The notes under the pieces were generated by a model. That model made no database searches. It was given only the letters and a program-made list of their open reading frames with translations, and was not told the DNA's origin. A program made the position numbers and the translations under genes. From assembly GCA_965656445.1 (NCBI GenBank), contig CBFHKO010000001.1, positions 62,001-126,000 of the forward strand: a stretch of 64,000 nucleotides of DNA, written 5' to 3'. Position 1 is the first letter of the stretch. Each line of letters opens with the position of its first letter. Shown here piece after piece: positions 27,731 to 36,480 of this stretch. Source of the DNA: JAHEJA01 sp965656445 (GTDB lineage: Bacteria; Pseudomonadota; Alphaproteobacteria; Rhodobacterales; Rhodobacteraceae).

Positions 27731-28000
27731 TTATGGACGGGGGCGGCTTTTCCAGCCGCCGCGTCGTTTGGGCTTGTTCATGGCTTCCAGTCCTTCACGC
27801 AAGGTTTGCGTCATGGGATGATCCTCAGGTTGATCGCTATATTGTTCCAAAACACGTTGAATAACCAACTGTGTGTCTTGGGTCATCGGAACGCCTAAGG
27901 CCCAATCCAAAAATATCGCCCGACATTCAGAGGCTGTAATGCCGTCAATGTTATAAGCCTCTCGGATCAATGCCTTAGGATCATCTGTGTCACCTTTCAT
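27731..28000 (-). CDS. Small conserved hypothetical protein downstream of glnE
   Basis: 89 residues from ATG 28000, whose start lies inside the last codons of glnE (11-base overlap) with a GAGGGC-type ribosome binding site in glnE. Sequence features: DDPKALIREAYNIDGITASECRAIFLDWALGVP, helical and acidic, then a basic tail KPKRRGGWKSRPRP. Similar small proteins follow glnE in relatives, but I know of no function. Translational coupling suggests roughly fixed expression relative to GlnE. Confidence 0.7.
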   Translation of the reverse strand: MKGDTDDPKALIREAYNIDGITASECRAIFLDWALGVPMTQDTQLVIQRVLEQYSDQPEDHPMTQTLREGLEAMNKPKRRGGWKSRPRP

Positions 28001-30776
28001 CGGTGCCCTCCTCTGGTTCAGGAAGAGCATGCGCGATAATCTCCGCCGCAACTTGTACAGAATCCCCTATTTTTTGATCAAGCGCGACCAATCCGGTCTC
28101 TTTTGCCGCTCGGATCACAAAAGAAAGCCCATCTTGACCGCTATTATGGGGATCAAAGATATCTTCGGACAAAAGCTTGGTTACAATATGGATATCAGAG
28201 AGCACAGCGTAGCTTGCGCCCAATGATTTTGCCTCGGATTGTGTGATCAAGTCTAAACGAGCACTGGCATCTAGCCCTGCATTAGTTGCCCGCGCACCCT
28301 CACCCGATAACAATAGTCCCAGTTGTGAAAAAAGCTCAATATCTTGAAGGCGCCCCGCGCCTGTTTTGAGGTCCCAATGGCTGCTTGGTTTTGCCTCGGC
28401 GATCCGCGCGCGCATTTTTGCAAGCGCCTGTTTCACTTGATCCCGATCACGTTTGCCCATCAAAGAGTGGCGAAAGGCTTCGACATCATGGGCCAAGTCA
28501 ATAGGTCCCGCCACCACCCGCGCCCGTGTCAAAGCAAGATGTTCCCAGACCCATGCATCATTGATTTGATAATCGCGAAAGGATTGCAAAGAGGTGGCCA
28601 CTGGACCTTTGTTTCCAGAGGGACGCAATCGCATATCCACCTCATAGAGCCGACCCTCCGCCATTGGGGCGGTCATTGCGGTGACCAAAGCTTGGGTTAG
28701 GCGCGCGTAATAGGCACGGCTTGCTAGAGGGCGGCGTCCGTCAGATTGATCCACGCCTTGGGCATCATAAATCACAATCAGATCAAGGTCAGAATGCGCA
28801 TGCAAGCGCCCGACCCCAAGGGATCCCATTCCCAAAACCACGGCCCCACGTCCTGGTGCGGCCCCATGTTTTTGGGCGAATTGATGCATGACAACGGGCC
28901 AAAGCGATTTTAACATCGCCTCAGCTAAATCTGCATATTGCCGAGAGGCCTCTTGAGGTGAAATAATGTCGCGCAGCATATGCACACCAATGCGAAAGTG
29001 CCATTCTTTGCCCCATCGCCGCGCTGCATCAAGTTGCGCTTCATAGTCTGACTCTTGCGCCAAACGCGCATCCAGTTCAGCAACTAATTGATTCAAGTCT
29101 GGCCAATCTTGCCAGAACGACCCACCAATGACCGCATCAAAGACCTTGGCGTTTCTGGACAAATACTGCGCCAACACAGGCGAAGTTCCCACAATATCCA
29201 GCAAGAGATCAATCAGTTGAGGATTGGCCTCAAAGAGCGAAAACAGCTGAACACCAGCGGGTAATCCCGCCAAAAACCCATCAAAGGCAATCAAGGCCTC
29301 GTCCGGGCGCGCAGAGGTGCGCAACCGTTTCAAAATCTCAGGTTTAAGCCTGTTGAATATACCTTCAGCTCGTTCGCTTCTTAAGGCAGGATAGCTTGCC
29401 CATCGCGCGGTGACCTCTGTTTCCTGTTCATTTACAGGGTCTGCGGGTTGTGCATGACCGGGCGCAAAGAACCCTTCGGTGAGGGAATGCACCTCTTCAA
29501 GGCGGTCTCTGAGGGTTTCCTCTAGCTCAGGGCGTGGCGTACCAACAAAGGCTGCCAATCGATCAAACCCTGCATCACTTGTCGGGAGGTTATGGGTCTG
29601 AGCATCATTTATCATCTGGAGGCGATGCTCGATTGTTCTGTGATAGCGATAATGATCGCTCAAACGATCGCACACTTCATCGCTGATCCAGCCTTTTTCT
29701 TGTAGCTGAGCCAGCCCTTCCAGAGTGCCGCGCACACGCAAATCTGGATCGCGCCCACCGGCAATAATTTGACGCGTTTGAGTGAAAAATTCGATTTCTC
29801 GAATACCCCCGCGGCCAAGTTTCATATTGTGATCACTGAGATCAAGCTTGCCCCCCAGACCTTTGTGTTCACGAATGCGTACACGCATATTATGGGCATC
29901 CTCAATGGCGGCAAAATCCAAATGCTTGCGCCACACGAAAGGCCGCATGCCATTTAAAAAGGCCTCCCCCCCCTGATGATCCCCTGCACAAACGCGTGCC
30001 TTGATGTAGGCGGCACGCTCCCATGTGCGGCCCAAGCTTTCATAATAGCGCTCTGCCGCATCAATCCCCATGCAAACGGGTGTAACCGAAGGATCAGGTC
30101 GCAATCTTAGATCGGTGCGAAAAACATACCCCTCACCCGTTAAATCAGACAGGGTTGCCGCCATTTCACGGGTTGCTTTGATAAAGCTTGCGCGCGCTTG
30201 ATAAAACACATCCGTGTCAAATTTTGCCTCATCAAAAAAGACGATCAAATCAATATCAGAGGAATAGTTAAGCTCATAAGCCCCCATTTTCCCCATGGCG
30301 AGCACGAAGATACCTGTATCGGCGAGACTGTTTCCCGCATCAAACCCTGGCAATTTTCCGCGCTTGATTTGTTTGCGAACCGCATCCCCAAGAGCCAGCT
30401 CAACAGAGAGGTCTGCAAATTCGGTCAGTTTTTGTGTCACAGTCTCTAACGGCCAAATGCCAGCGATATCACAAAGCGCAGACCAAAGAGCAACACGTCG
30501 TTTGGCGCGACGCAGCTCAGAGGCCAAATCCTGCGACGGGCAGCCCCGCAAGCGCGCAAATTCTGTTTCAATGGCAGTGTCGGGATGTGCAAATTGACAC
30601 TGCAACCATTCCTGTTCTTTCTGCATCAATGATTTCAGATAGGGGCTACAGCTTGCAACGCCGCTCAAAAGGGTGCGGATGGCCTTGGGCGACTGGCGAA
30701 AGAGCGCGTCAATATCAGCCGCATGATCAGCCTCGTAAACCTCGGGTGTGAATGTGATTAAATTTTCAAATGTCAT
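27990..30776 (-). CDS. glnE: Bifunctional glutamine synthetase adenylyltransferase/deadenylase
   Basis: Adds AMP to, and phosphorolytically removes it from, glutamine synthetase in response to PII state. From ATG 30776 (MTFENLITFTP) it has 928 residues; the frame runs open to 30884 but that part is not family-like. Two nucleotidyltransferase domains are visible: the deadenylase with ELNYSSDIDLIVFFDE (about 220) and the adenylylase with GRLHAHSDLDLIVIYDA (about 660), each with the Asp-x-Asp metal pair. A C-terminal GlnD-type helical region follows. A small gene overlaps its end. Confidence 0.95.
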   Translation of the reverse strand: MTFENLITFTPEVYEADHAADIDALFRQSPKAIRTLLSGVASCSPYLKSLMQKEQEWLQCQFAHPDTAIETEFARLRGCPSQDLASELRRAKRRVALWSALCDIAGIWPLETVTQKLTEFADLSVELALGDAVRKQIKRGKLPGFDAGNSLADTGIFVLAMGKMGAYELNYSSDIDLIVFFDEAKFDTDVFYQARASFIKATREMAATLSDLTGEGYVFRTDLRLRPDPSVTPVCMGIDAAERYYESLGRTWERAAYIKARVCAGDHQGGEAFLNGMRPFVWRKHLDFAAIEDAHNMRVRIREHKGLGGKLDLSDHNMKLGRGGIREIEFFTQTRQIIAGGRDPDLRVRGTLEGLAQLQEKGWISDEVCDRLSDHYRYHRTIEHRLQMINDAQTHNLPTSDAGFDRLAAFVGTPRPELEETLRDRLEEVHSLTEGFFAPGHAQPADPVNEQETEVTARWASYPALRSERAEGIFNRLKPEILKRLRTSARPDEALIAFDGFLAGLPAGVQLFSLFEANPQLIDLLLDIVGTSPVLAQYLSRNAKVFDAVIGGSFWQDWPDLNQLVAELDARLAQESDYEAQLDAARRWGKEWHFRIGVHMLRDIISPQEASRQYADLAEAMLKSLWPVVMHQFAQKHGAAPGRGAVVLGMGSLGVGRLHAHSDLDLIVIYDAQGVDQSDGRRPLASRAYYARLTQALVTAMTAPMAEGRLYEVDMRLRPSGNKGPVATSLQSFRDYQINDAWVWEHLALTRARVVAGPIDLAHDVEAFRHSLMGKRDRDQVKQALAKMRARIAEAKPSSHWDLKTGAGRLQDIELFSQLGLLLSGEGARATNAGLDASARLDLITQSEAKSLGASYAVLSDIHIVTKLLSEDIFDPHNSGQDGLSFVIRAAKETGLVALDQKIGDSVQVAAEIIAHALPEPEEGTDER

Positions 30777-30888
30777 AACTCTATCAAGGCCCCAAAGCGC
30801 GACATCGTCAATGATCAAAATAGAATATTCCGCCAATTCTGTAAAAAATATACGGGTAAATAATTGATAAAATTCAGAAATCAAAAAT

Positions 30889-30909
30889 AATGTAAATAAT
30901 ATTCACATT
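30889..30909. promoter_or_regulatory. 21-bp palindromic operator, distal copy
   Basis: AATGTAAA-TAATA-TTCACATT: the same 8-5-8 architecture as the perfect copy at 30947-30967, with one mismatch in the left arm. Centre-to-centre distance to that copy is 58 bases. It lies in the divergent glnE / DUF2852 region. Confidence 0.6.
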
Positions 30910-30946
30910 AACCCTTGAAGCAAAACTCAACCCTCCCCATTTGTTT

Positions 30947-30967
30947 AATGTGAAAAGCATTCACATT
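30947..30967. promoter_or_regulatory. 21-bp palindromic operator, proximal copy
   Basis: Perfect inverted repeat AATGTGAA-AAGCA-TTCACATT, ending 19 bases before the DUF2852 start codon, so it probably overlaps the transcription start. The inner TGTGA/TCACA half-sites resemble a CRP/FNR site, but the spacer is 7 rather than 6, so that family is not supported. Regulator unknown. Confidence 0.65.
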
Positions 30968-30986
30968 TATTTTAATGGAGAACAAA

Positions 30987-31373
30987 ATGACCACCGCCGA
31001 ATATACGCCGAACCACGTAGACCACCAATCTTGGCTTAAACGCGCGGAAAACTGGCTCGACAATAAGGGTCGTGGCGCATGGATTGCTGCGACTATCTTA
31101 GGGTTCGTTTTCTTTTGGCCTCTGGGCCTAGCGCTTCTTGTCTATATAATTTGGAATAAAAAAATGAAAAATAGCTTCTGCACCCACCGTAATAAAATCC
31201 ATCTGATGAAATCGTCCGGCAATAGTGCCTTTGATGCCTATAAAATGGACACGATCAAGCGATTGCAAGATGAACAAGAAAACTTTGAAGCCTTTCTAAA
31301 GCGTCTTCGTGATGCCAAAGACAAAGCTGAGTTTGACGAATTCCTTGCGGATCGTGAAAAACAAGACGCCTAA
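30987..31373 (+). CDS. DUF2852 family membrane protein
   Basis: 128 residues from ATG 30987, with GGAGAA upstream inside an alternative in-frame ATG (30975). One hydrophobic stretch (about 33-57, GAWIAATILGFVFFWPLGLALLV) is followed by a basic, helical C-terminal half (KRLQDEQENFEAFLKRLRDAKDKAEFDEFLADR) that looks like a short coiled coil. DUF2852 is common in alphaproteobacteria and has no known function. Two matching palindromes upstream show tight regulation. An RDD protein gene follows after a hairpin. Confidence 0.8.
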   Translation: MTTAEYTPNHVDHQSWLKRAENWLDNKGRGAWIAATILGFVFFWPLGLALLVYIIWNKKMKNSFCTHRNKIHLMKSSGNSAFDAYKMDTIKRLQDEQENFEAFLKRLRDAKDKAEFDEFLADREKQDA

Positions 31374-31382
31374 TTTCCAAGC

Positions 31383-31402
31383 CCCCCGCGTCATCGCGGG
31401 GG
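31383..31402 (+). other. GC-rich hairpin between the DUF2852 and RDD genes
   Basis: Perfect 8-bp stem CCCCCGCG / CGCGGGGG with loop TCAT, starting 10 bases after the DUF2852 stop. No T-tract follows, and the RDD gene starts 23 bases on. It may stabilise the upstream message or set a ratio between the two genes rather than terminate fully. Confidence 0.6.
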
Positions 31403-31424
31403 TCACCCAATTAACGGAGCCAAA

Positions 31425-31862
31425 ATGACTTTTCCTTTACCGTCTGCTGAAACCCACCCAGAATTTTATGCCTCAACTGCGTCCAAGCGTTTGGTGGCAT
31501 GGGGGATCGACGTTATTATCACATTTGTTATCACCCTCATATTGACCCCATTTACGTTCTTTATAGCTGTTCTGTTTTGGCCGTTCTTTTTTGCTCTTGT
31601 CGGCTTTTTTTATCGCACGACGACATTGGCGACATCTTCGTCAACTTGGGGCATGCGGCTTATGGCGATTGAATTGCGCCGCGACACTGGAGAACGCTTT
31701 GATCTTCAAACAGCTGTGCTTCACACCTTTGGCTTGATCATTTCTTTTGCGATGCCTCTGTTGCAAATCGCATCCATGATCTTGATGGTCGCTAGCGATC
31801 GTGGCCAAGGATTAACCGATCGTATCTTGGGAACCGCGATGATCAACCGACTAAAGTCTTAA
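31425..31862 (+). CDS. RDD family membrane protein
   Basis: 145 residues with three to four membrane helices. The name-giving motif is in ASKRLVAWGIDVIITFV near residue 20 (Arg and Asp conserved) and the loop motif TWGMRLMAIELRRDTGER lies near 75. Some RDD proteins are sodium/proton antiporters, but most are uncharacterised. CGGAG precedes the ATG. It is probably cotranscribed with the DUF2852 gene through the hairpin. Confidence 0.82.
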   Translation: MTFPLPSAETHPEFYASTASKRLVAWGIDVIITFVITLILTPFTFFIAVLFWPFFFALVGFFYRTTTLATSSSTWGMRLMAIELRRDTGERFDLQTAVLHTFGLIISFAMPLLQIASMILMVASDRGQGLTDRILGTAMINRLKS

Positions 31863-31920
31863 CACCTTTACGTGTTGGTCATGCTTGATATAGAGCTAAG
31901 GCGTTGATAGGCTTTCCTTC

Positions 31921-32736
31921 ATGAGACACAGTTTGCCTATCGCGCCACAATTTTATGTGACGGCTCCACAGCCGTGCCCCTATCTTGATGGGCGCAAAGA
32001 ACGCAAGCTTTTTACCGCCCTGCACGGTAGCAATTCGCGCCCACTGAATGATGCCTTGTCCAAGCAAGGGTTTCGTCGGTCGCAAAACGTTCTATATCGT
32101 CCTACCTGCGCCGATTGCAGCGCGTGTTTGTCAGCGCGTATTGACGTGTCGAAATTCAAACTCAGCCGCAACCAGAAACGCGTCCGCAATCGCAACCGTG
32201 ACTTAGAACGCTCTGTAAATTCACCTTGGGCGACAGAAGAGCAATATGATCTGTTCAAACGCTACCTAGGAAGCCGTCATGCCACAGGTGGAATGGCTGA
32301 TATGGATGTCTTTGAATTTGCCGCAATGGTTGAGGAAACCCCCATCAAGACGCGTGTCATTGATTATGGAACCGATGATTTAACTGCCGTGTCGTTGACG
32401 GATATTTTGGATGACGGCTTATCCATGGTTTATTCGTTTTATGATCCCGAGGAATCCGCGCGATCATTGGGAACATTTCTAATTTTAGATCACGTCGCCA
32501 TGGCGCTTCAGGCTGGGCTTAACTATGTCTACCTTGGGTATTGGGTGCCAAGCAGCCCGAAAATGCATTATAAATCACGGTTTTCTGGTCTAGAGGTCTT
32601 TTACAAAGGGGCCTGGCAACCGATTGGGGATCCTGAACAATATTCAACTGTTCTTCATCCGATGAATTCTGAACCCATCTCAGAGCAAGTTGCCTCGCTC
32701 TCGATTCCTCAAATCGAACCGAATGGATTTAAATAG
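31921..32736 (+). CDS. bpt: Protein N-end aminoacyl transferase (arginyl/leucyl-tRNA-protein transferase, Ate/Bpt)
   Basis: Transfers an amino acid from tRNA to the N-terminus of proteins, marking them for ClpAP via the N-end rule. The 271 residues have the N-terminal cysteine-rich signature CPYLDGRKER and RPTCADCSACLSARIDV, then the GNAT-like half with DILDDGLSMVYSFYDPEE and YLGYWVPSSPKMHYKSRF. In bacteria this family (Bpt) mostly transfers leucine to N-terminal Asp or Glu. The donor amino acid is not readable from sequence. Confidence 0.9.
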   Translation: MRHSLPIAPQFYVTAPQPCPYLDGRKERKLFTALHGSNSRPLNDALSKQGFRRSQNVLYRPTCADCSACLSARIDVSKFKLSRNQKRVRNRNRDLERSVNSPWATEEQYDLFKRYLGSRHATGGMADMDVFEFAAMVEETPIKTRVIDYGTDDLTAVSLTDILDDGLSMVYSFYDPEESARSLGTFLILDHVAMALQAGLNYVYLGYWVPSSPKMHYKSRFSGLEVFYKGAWQPIGDPEQYSTVLHPMNSEPISEQVASLSIPQIEPNGFK

Positions 32737-32805
32737 CGGCTCCAACACTGGACGCGCCTATGAGAATACCCTATATGTTTACTCAGGTAATCAATAGGAA
32801 ACACC

Positions 32806-33168
32806 ATGACTGAGGCATCTCTTCCCTTAGAAGGCACACCGCTCATTGCACCATCTTCAACAGATCATCCGATGTATGAGTCTATCGTTGAAGCGTGTCG
32901 CACGGTCTATGATCCAGAGATTCCTGTGAATATCTACGATCTCGGATTGATCTACACGATCGATATCGACGAAGAGAATCATGTCAAAATCATCATGACC
33001 TTGACCGCCCCTGGCTGTCCTGTTGCCGGTGAGATGCCCGGTTGGATCGAAGATGCGGTTGGACCCGTTGATGGCATACAAGATGTTCAAGTTGAGCTGA
33101 CTTGGGAACCTCCGTGGGGTATGGACCTCATGAGCGATGAGGCCCGTCTCGAGCTCGGCTTTATGTAA
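32806..33168 (+). CDS. sufT: SufT-like Fe-S assembly protein (DUF59/MIP18)
   Basis: 120 residues. After a variable N-terminal 25 residues comes a DUF59 domain with VYDPEIPVNIYDLGLIY and the conserved cysteine in TLTAPGCPVAGEMPGW, ending VELTWEPPWGMDLMSDEAR. SufT-type proteins assist Fe-S cluster maturation. In many relatives sufT closes the suf operon; here sufBCDS are not in the window, and an IscA-type carrier gene follows 16 bases on. AGGAAA precedes the ATG. Confidence 0.87.
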   Translation: MTEASLPLEGTPLIAPSSTDHPMYESIVEACRTVYDPEIPVNIYDLGLIYTIDIDEENHVKIIMTLTAPGCPVAGEMPGWIEDAVGPVDGIQDVQVELTWEPPWGMDLMSDEARLELGFM

Positions 33169-33184
33169 CGATAGGAACCGCACG

Positions 33185-33535
33185 ATGTTTGCAATGCCTG
33201 GAAAATCCCCGATAACACTGACGCCTGCGGCGATCAAGCAAATCCTTGACTTGATGAGCAAGGACAATCGCTATGGGTTGCGCATCGGTGTCAAAAAAGG
33301 CGGCTGTGCGGGTATGGAATACACAATGGATTTCGTGGACTCAGCGGAGGCTGCGGATGAAGTTGTCGAACAAGACGGTGCGCGCGTGTTAATCGCCCCA
33401 ATGGCGCAAATGTTTTTGTTTGGAACTGAAATTGACTATGAAATCAGCTTGTTAGAAGCAGGTTTTAAATTCAACAACCCCAATGTGACCGAAGCCTGCG
33501 GATGCGGTGAGTCCATAAAATTTGCAGGCATGTAG
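33185..33535 (+). CDS. sufA: HesB/IscA-type iron-sulfur carrier (SufA-like)
   Basis: 116 residues from ATG 33185 (AGGAA box upstream). The A-type carrier pattern is complete: one cysteine in KKGGCAGMEYTM (about residue 42) and two in the C-terminal ACGCGESI. These three cysteines bind a cluster or iron and pass it to apoproteins. Directly behind sufT, so a two-gene assembly unit is likely. Other names (IscA, ErpA) cannot be excluded. Confidence 0.85.
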   Translation: MFAMPGKSPITLTPAAIKQILDLMSKDNRYGLRIGVKKGGCAGMEYTMDFVDSAEAADEVVEQDGARVLIAPMAQMFLFGTEIDYEISLLEAGFKFNNPNVTEACGCGESIKFAGM

Positions 33536-33537
33536 CC

Positions 33538-34440
33538 TTACTTTTTCAGGTGAAGATAGGTTTCCTCGAACCGCTTAGTGAGATGCTCACCTGCGAGGAT
33601 TGTATCGTTTGAGGACAATGGCGCGACATTGGTGTCGTAGTTCGGGTTAAAGAACATCGGAACAGATATCCGCTCATCACTAGACCCGCGCACACGGTGG
33701 GGCGTTGCACGCACCTGACCTTGAGTCCACATCTGCAACATTTCCCCGAAATTGATAATAAATTCACCTGGCTCTGCGCGCACAGGGATCCACGCCCCAT
33801 CCCGTGTCTGCGCCTCAAGTCCCGCAACCCCATCCGTGGCCAAGAGCGTGACACAGCCGTAATCTGTATGTTCAGCGATACCAAAATCCTTGTCCCCTGC
33901 CCAATCAGGGCGCGATGGGTAATAATTGCCCCGCAACAGCGCCATCGGCTTGGAAAACTTATCATCAAAGTAATCCGCATCGCGCCCCATGACATCCGCA
34001 ATAGCGCGCAATATATCTAATGAAACGCTCATCGCGCTTTGGTAATAGCTTGAAATCGCGTCTTTAAATCCAGCAGGCTGATCTGGCCAAAGATTTGGGG
34101 CATAAACAGATAAATCCCGATGTGGATCCCCATCAGACAAGGAAAACCCACAATCAAAGACTTCTTTATAATCCGGATTGGCCTTTGGATCGACTTGTTC
34201 CGATCCCGCACGCCCCCAACCACGGTTTGATCCAGTCAACGCCATATCAACCTTGGCCTTTTCAGAATCAGGCAATTTGAAAAAGCTGCGATACGCCTCA
34301 ATCACCTGCATCACGCCTGCCGCACTCAGCGCCGTATTTCGCACAACCAAAAACCCGTGCTCTTCAATGCCCAGACGTAAATCTTGCAATGTTTTTGCAT
34401 CACGCTTGGCTAACAACGTTCCATCTAATACCGGCACCAT
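33538..34440 (-). CDS. 2-oxoglutarate/Fe(II) oxygenase, isopenicillin N synthase-like
   Basis: 300 residues from ATG 34440 with AAAGGA upstream; the frame stays open further but would run across the tpiA start. The N-terminal non-haem dioxygenase domain includes NRGWGRAGSEQ. The core has the iron triad His-x-Asp...His in EHTDYGCVTLLATDG and ATPHRVRGSS, and the 2OG-binding arginine in ERISVPMFFNP. The substrate is unknown. Convergent with the sufT-sufA pair, divergent from tpiA. Confidence 0.87.
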   Translation of the reverse strand: MVPVLDGTLLAKRDAKTLQDLRLGIEEHGFLVVRNTALSAAGVMQVIEAYRSFFKLPDSEKAKVDMALTGSNRGWGRAGSEQVDPKANPDYKEVFDCGFSLSDGDPHRDLSVYAPNLWPDQPAGFKDAISSYYQSAMSVSLDILRAIADVMGRDADYFDDKFSKPMALLRGNYYPSRPDWAGDKDFGIAEHTDYGCVTLLATDGVAGLEAQTRDGAWIPVRAEPGEFIINFGEMLQMWTQGQVRATPHRVRGSSDERISVPMFFNPNYDTNVAPLSSNDTILAGEHLTKRFEETYLHLKK

Positions 34441-34524
34441 GGATTTATCCTTTATCAAACAAATTGCCGTCCGTGAGAACTCTGTTAAAGATACACAAAC
34501 ACTTACATTCAAACGGAGGCAATA

Positions 34525-35262
34525 ATGCGCAAGCTCGCTGCTGGCAATTGGAAGATGAACGGACTGTTGGAAAATCTGGCAGAAATCGACAATTTGACAC
34601 AGGCACATCCAGCGCCCAAGGTCGATATTTTGATTTGCCCCCCCGCGCCACTGTTGTTTAAGGCCGCACATCAAAGTGAAACGGTTCAAATTGGCGCACA
34701 AGATTGCCACATGACCCAGAGCGGCGCACATACAGGCGACATCTCAGCTGAGCTTATCAAATCAACGGGTGCGACCTCGGTTATTGTGGGACACTCTGAA
34801 CGCCGCCAAGATCATGGCGAGAGCGACGCAACCGTCGCCGCCAAAGCGACAGCCGCCCAAGAGGCCGGATTAATCGCCACCATTTGCATCGGCGAAACAC
34901 ACTCTGAGCGCACATCAGGTCAGACACTGGATGTATTGGCGACACAACTGGCGGGATCGCTTCCTGATGGATGCACGGCTCAGAACACAGTCATTGCCTA
35001 CGAACCCGTTTGGGCCATCGGAACGGGCCTTGTCCCAAGCGTTGAACAAATCGAAGAAGCACATAAATTCATCCGCGACACCGTGGTTGCCCGCTTCGGT
35101 GATGGCGCGTCCCAAATGCGCCTGCTTTACGGCGGCTCAGTCAAAGCCAGTAACGCCGATAGCATTTTTGCGATTGCGAATGTTGATGGTGCCTTAGTCG
35201 GTGGCGCAAGCCTCAAGGCAGCTGATTTCTCACCGATTGTGACGGCTTTGGAAAACAGCTGA
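34525..35262 (+). CDS. tpiA: Triosephosphate isomerase
   Basis: Interconverts dihydroxyacetone phosphate and glyceraldehyde 3-phosphate. The 245 residues carry the catalytic lysine (Lys10 in GNWKMN), the histidine in VIVGHSERR and the glutamate in AYEPVWAIGTG. The phosphate-gripping LLYGGSV and GGASL follow. GGAGG precedes the ATG. It is followed 36 bases later by a P450 gene on the same strand. Confidence 0.97.
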   Translation: MRKLAAGNWKMNGLLENLAEIDNLTQAHPAPKVDILICPPAPLLFKAAHQSETVQIGAQDCHMTQSGAHTGDISAELIKSTGATSVIVGHSERRQDHGESDATVAAKATAAQEAGLIATICIGETHSERTSGQTLDVLATQLAGSLPDGCTAQNTVIAYEPVWAIGTGLVPSVEQIEEAHKFIRDTVVARFGDGASQMRLLYGGSVKASNADSIFAIANVDGALVGGASLKAADFSPIVTALENS

Positions 35263-35298
35263 TTTCCGCACTTTGACCAAAGAAAAAGCGAGCCTGAG

Positions 35299-36480
35299 AT
35301 GAAACTCCTTGAGCAAAGCCCAACAGATCCTCAATTTGTCCAAGACCCCTATCCTCTTTATTCGGAGGCGCGCCAAAGTCATCAGCCGATATTTTGGCAA
35401 GACTATCAGATGAAATCCTTGTTTCGCTTTGACGAAGTGGCGCATGTTCTCAAGGACAAACGGTTTGGACGCGAAGTGCCGCAAGAGGATCAAAGGACAC
35501 CACCTAACCATTTAACGCCGTTTTATGATATCGAAGCGCATTCCATGCTTGAACTTGAGGCACCGCGTCACACGCGATTGCGTGGATTGGTGCTTCGTGC
35601 CTTTACCAGTCGGCGCATAGCCTCGCTTGCGCCAGACATTGCACAGCTTGCCCATGATCTGATTGATACATTCCCTCAGGACCGCGTCGATCTCATTCCC
35701 GCCTATGCGAACCAAATCCCTGTTATTATCATCGCCCGCCTCTTGGGCGTTCCCGAAAGCATGGCCCCTGATTTATTGAAATGGTCGAATGATATGGTCA
35801 TGATGTATCAGGCCAAACGCACCCGTCAGCACGAAGATCAAGCCGCGCAATCCTCAAAGGAATTCGCCGATTTTATGCGCGGGTATATTGAGCAAAAACG
35901 CCACAAGCCGGCCGATGATCTTATCACGCATTTGATTGCGGCTGAGGAACAAGGCGATAAGCTCAGCACAGATGAATTGATCACCACCTGTATTCTTCTC
36001 CTCAATGCAGGTCATGAGGCGACAGTGCATACAATGGGCAATGGGATCAAAGCCTTAATCGAACACGGCAGCAATCCTGAGTGGTTCAAAGAGGATGTCA
36101 TTGACCGCTGTGTCGAAGAAATCCTACGCTATGATCCCCCGCTGCATATGTTCACGCGCTATTGCTATGAGGGCTGCGACCTATTCGGACATCGCTTTGA
36201 GCGTGGCGATCAAGTGGCGCTCATGTTGGGGTCCACAGGGCGTGATCCAGAGGTATGGCAAGAGGCCGACCAATTTGACCCCACGCGCGCCATCAAAAAG
36301 AATACGGCCTTTGGCGGCGGTATTCATTTTTGCGTCGGTGCCCCGCTTGCGCGTCTGGAATTAAGAGTGGCCTTGCCTATCTTGTTTGAGCGTCATCCCA
36401 ATATGTCATTTGAAACACCCCCCGTTTATGGCGATGTTTATCATTTTCATGGATTAGAGGCGCTCAACGTCACTCTATAG
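35299..36480 (+). CDS. Cytochrome P450
   Basis: Soluble bacterial haem monooxygenase, 393 residues. The I-helix oxygen-activation motif is LLNAGHEATVHT (Ala/Gly-x-x-Glu-Ala-Thr, about 235-246), the ExxR motif is in EEILRYDPP, and the haem ligand cysteine is in FGGGIHFCVGAPLARLE (about 345). No redox partner is fused; the nearest electron-transfer gene is fpr, 4.5 kb away. The substrate is unknown. Its stop overlaps the stop of the convergent Lrp gene. Confidence 0.92.
   Translation: MKLLEQSPTDPQFVQDPYPLYSEARQSHQPIFWQDYQMKSLFRFDEVAHVLKDKRFGREVPQEDQRTPPNHLTPFYDIEAHSMLELEAPRHTRLRGLVLRAFTSRRIASLAPDIAQLAHDLIDTFPQDRVDLIPAYANQIPVIIIARLLGVPESMAPDLLKWSNDMVMMYQAKRTRQHEDQAAQSSKEFADFMRGYIEQKRHKPADDLITHLIAAEEQGDKLSTDELITTCILLLNAGHEATVHTMGNGIKALIEHGSNPEWFKEDVIDRCVEEILRYDPPLHMFTRYCYEGCDLFGHRFERGDQVALMLGSTGRDPEVWQEADQFDPTRAIKKNTAFGGGIHFCVGAPLARLELRVALPILFERHPNMSFETPPVYGDVYHFHGLEALNVTL

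Noticed and set aside
30947..30967. CRP/FNR site before the DUF2852 gene
   Set aside because: Half-sites TGTGA and TCACA are 7 apart instead of 6, and the FNR core TTGAT is absent.
34480..34500. Possible third LacI-type operator before tpiA (TGTTA-AAGA-TACAC)
   Set aside because: Only one half-site fits; the dyad is broken, so it does not match the eno and edd sites.
34441..34731. N-terminal extension of the 2OG oxygenase gene across tpiA
   Set aside because: The residues are not family-like and the frame is antisense to tpiA; ATG 34440 has its own ribosome site.
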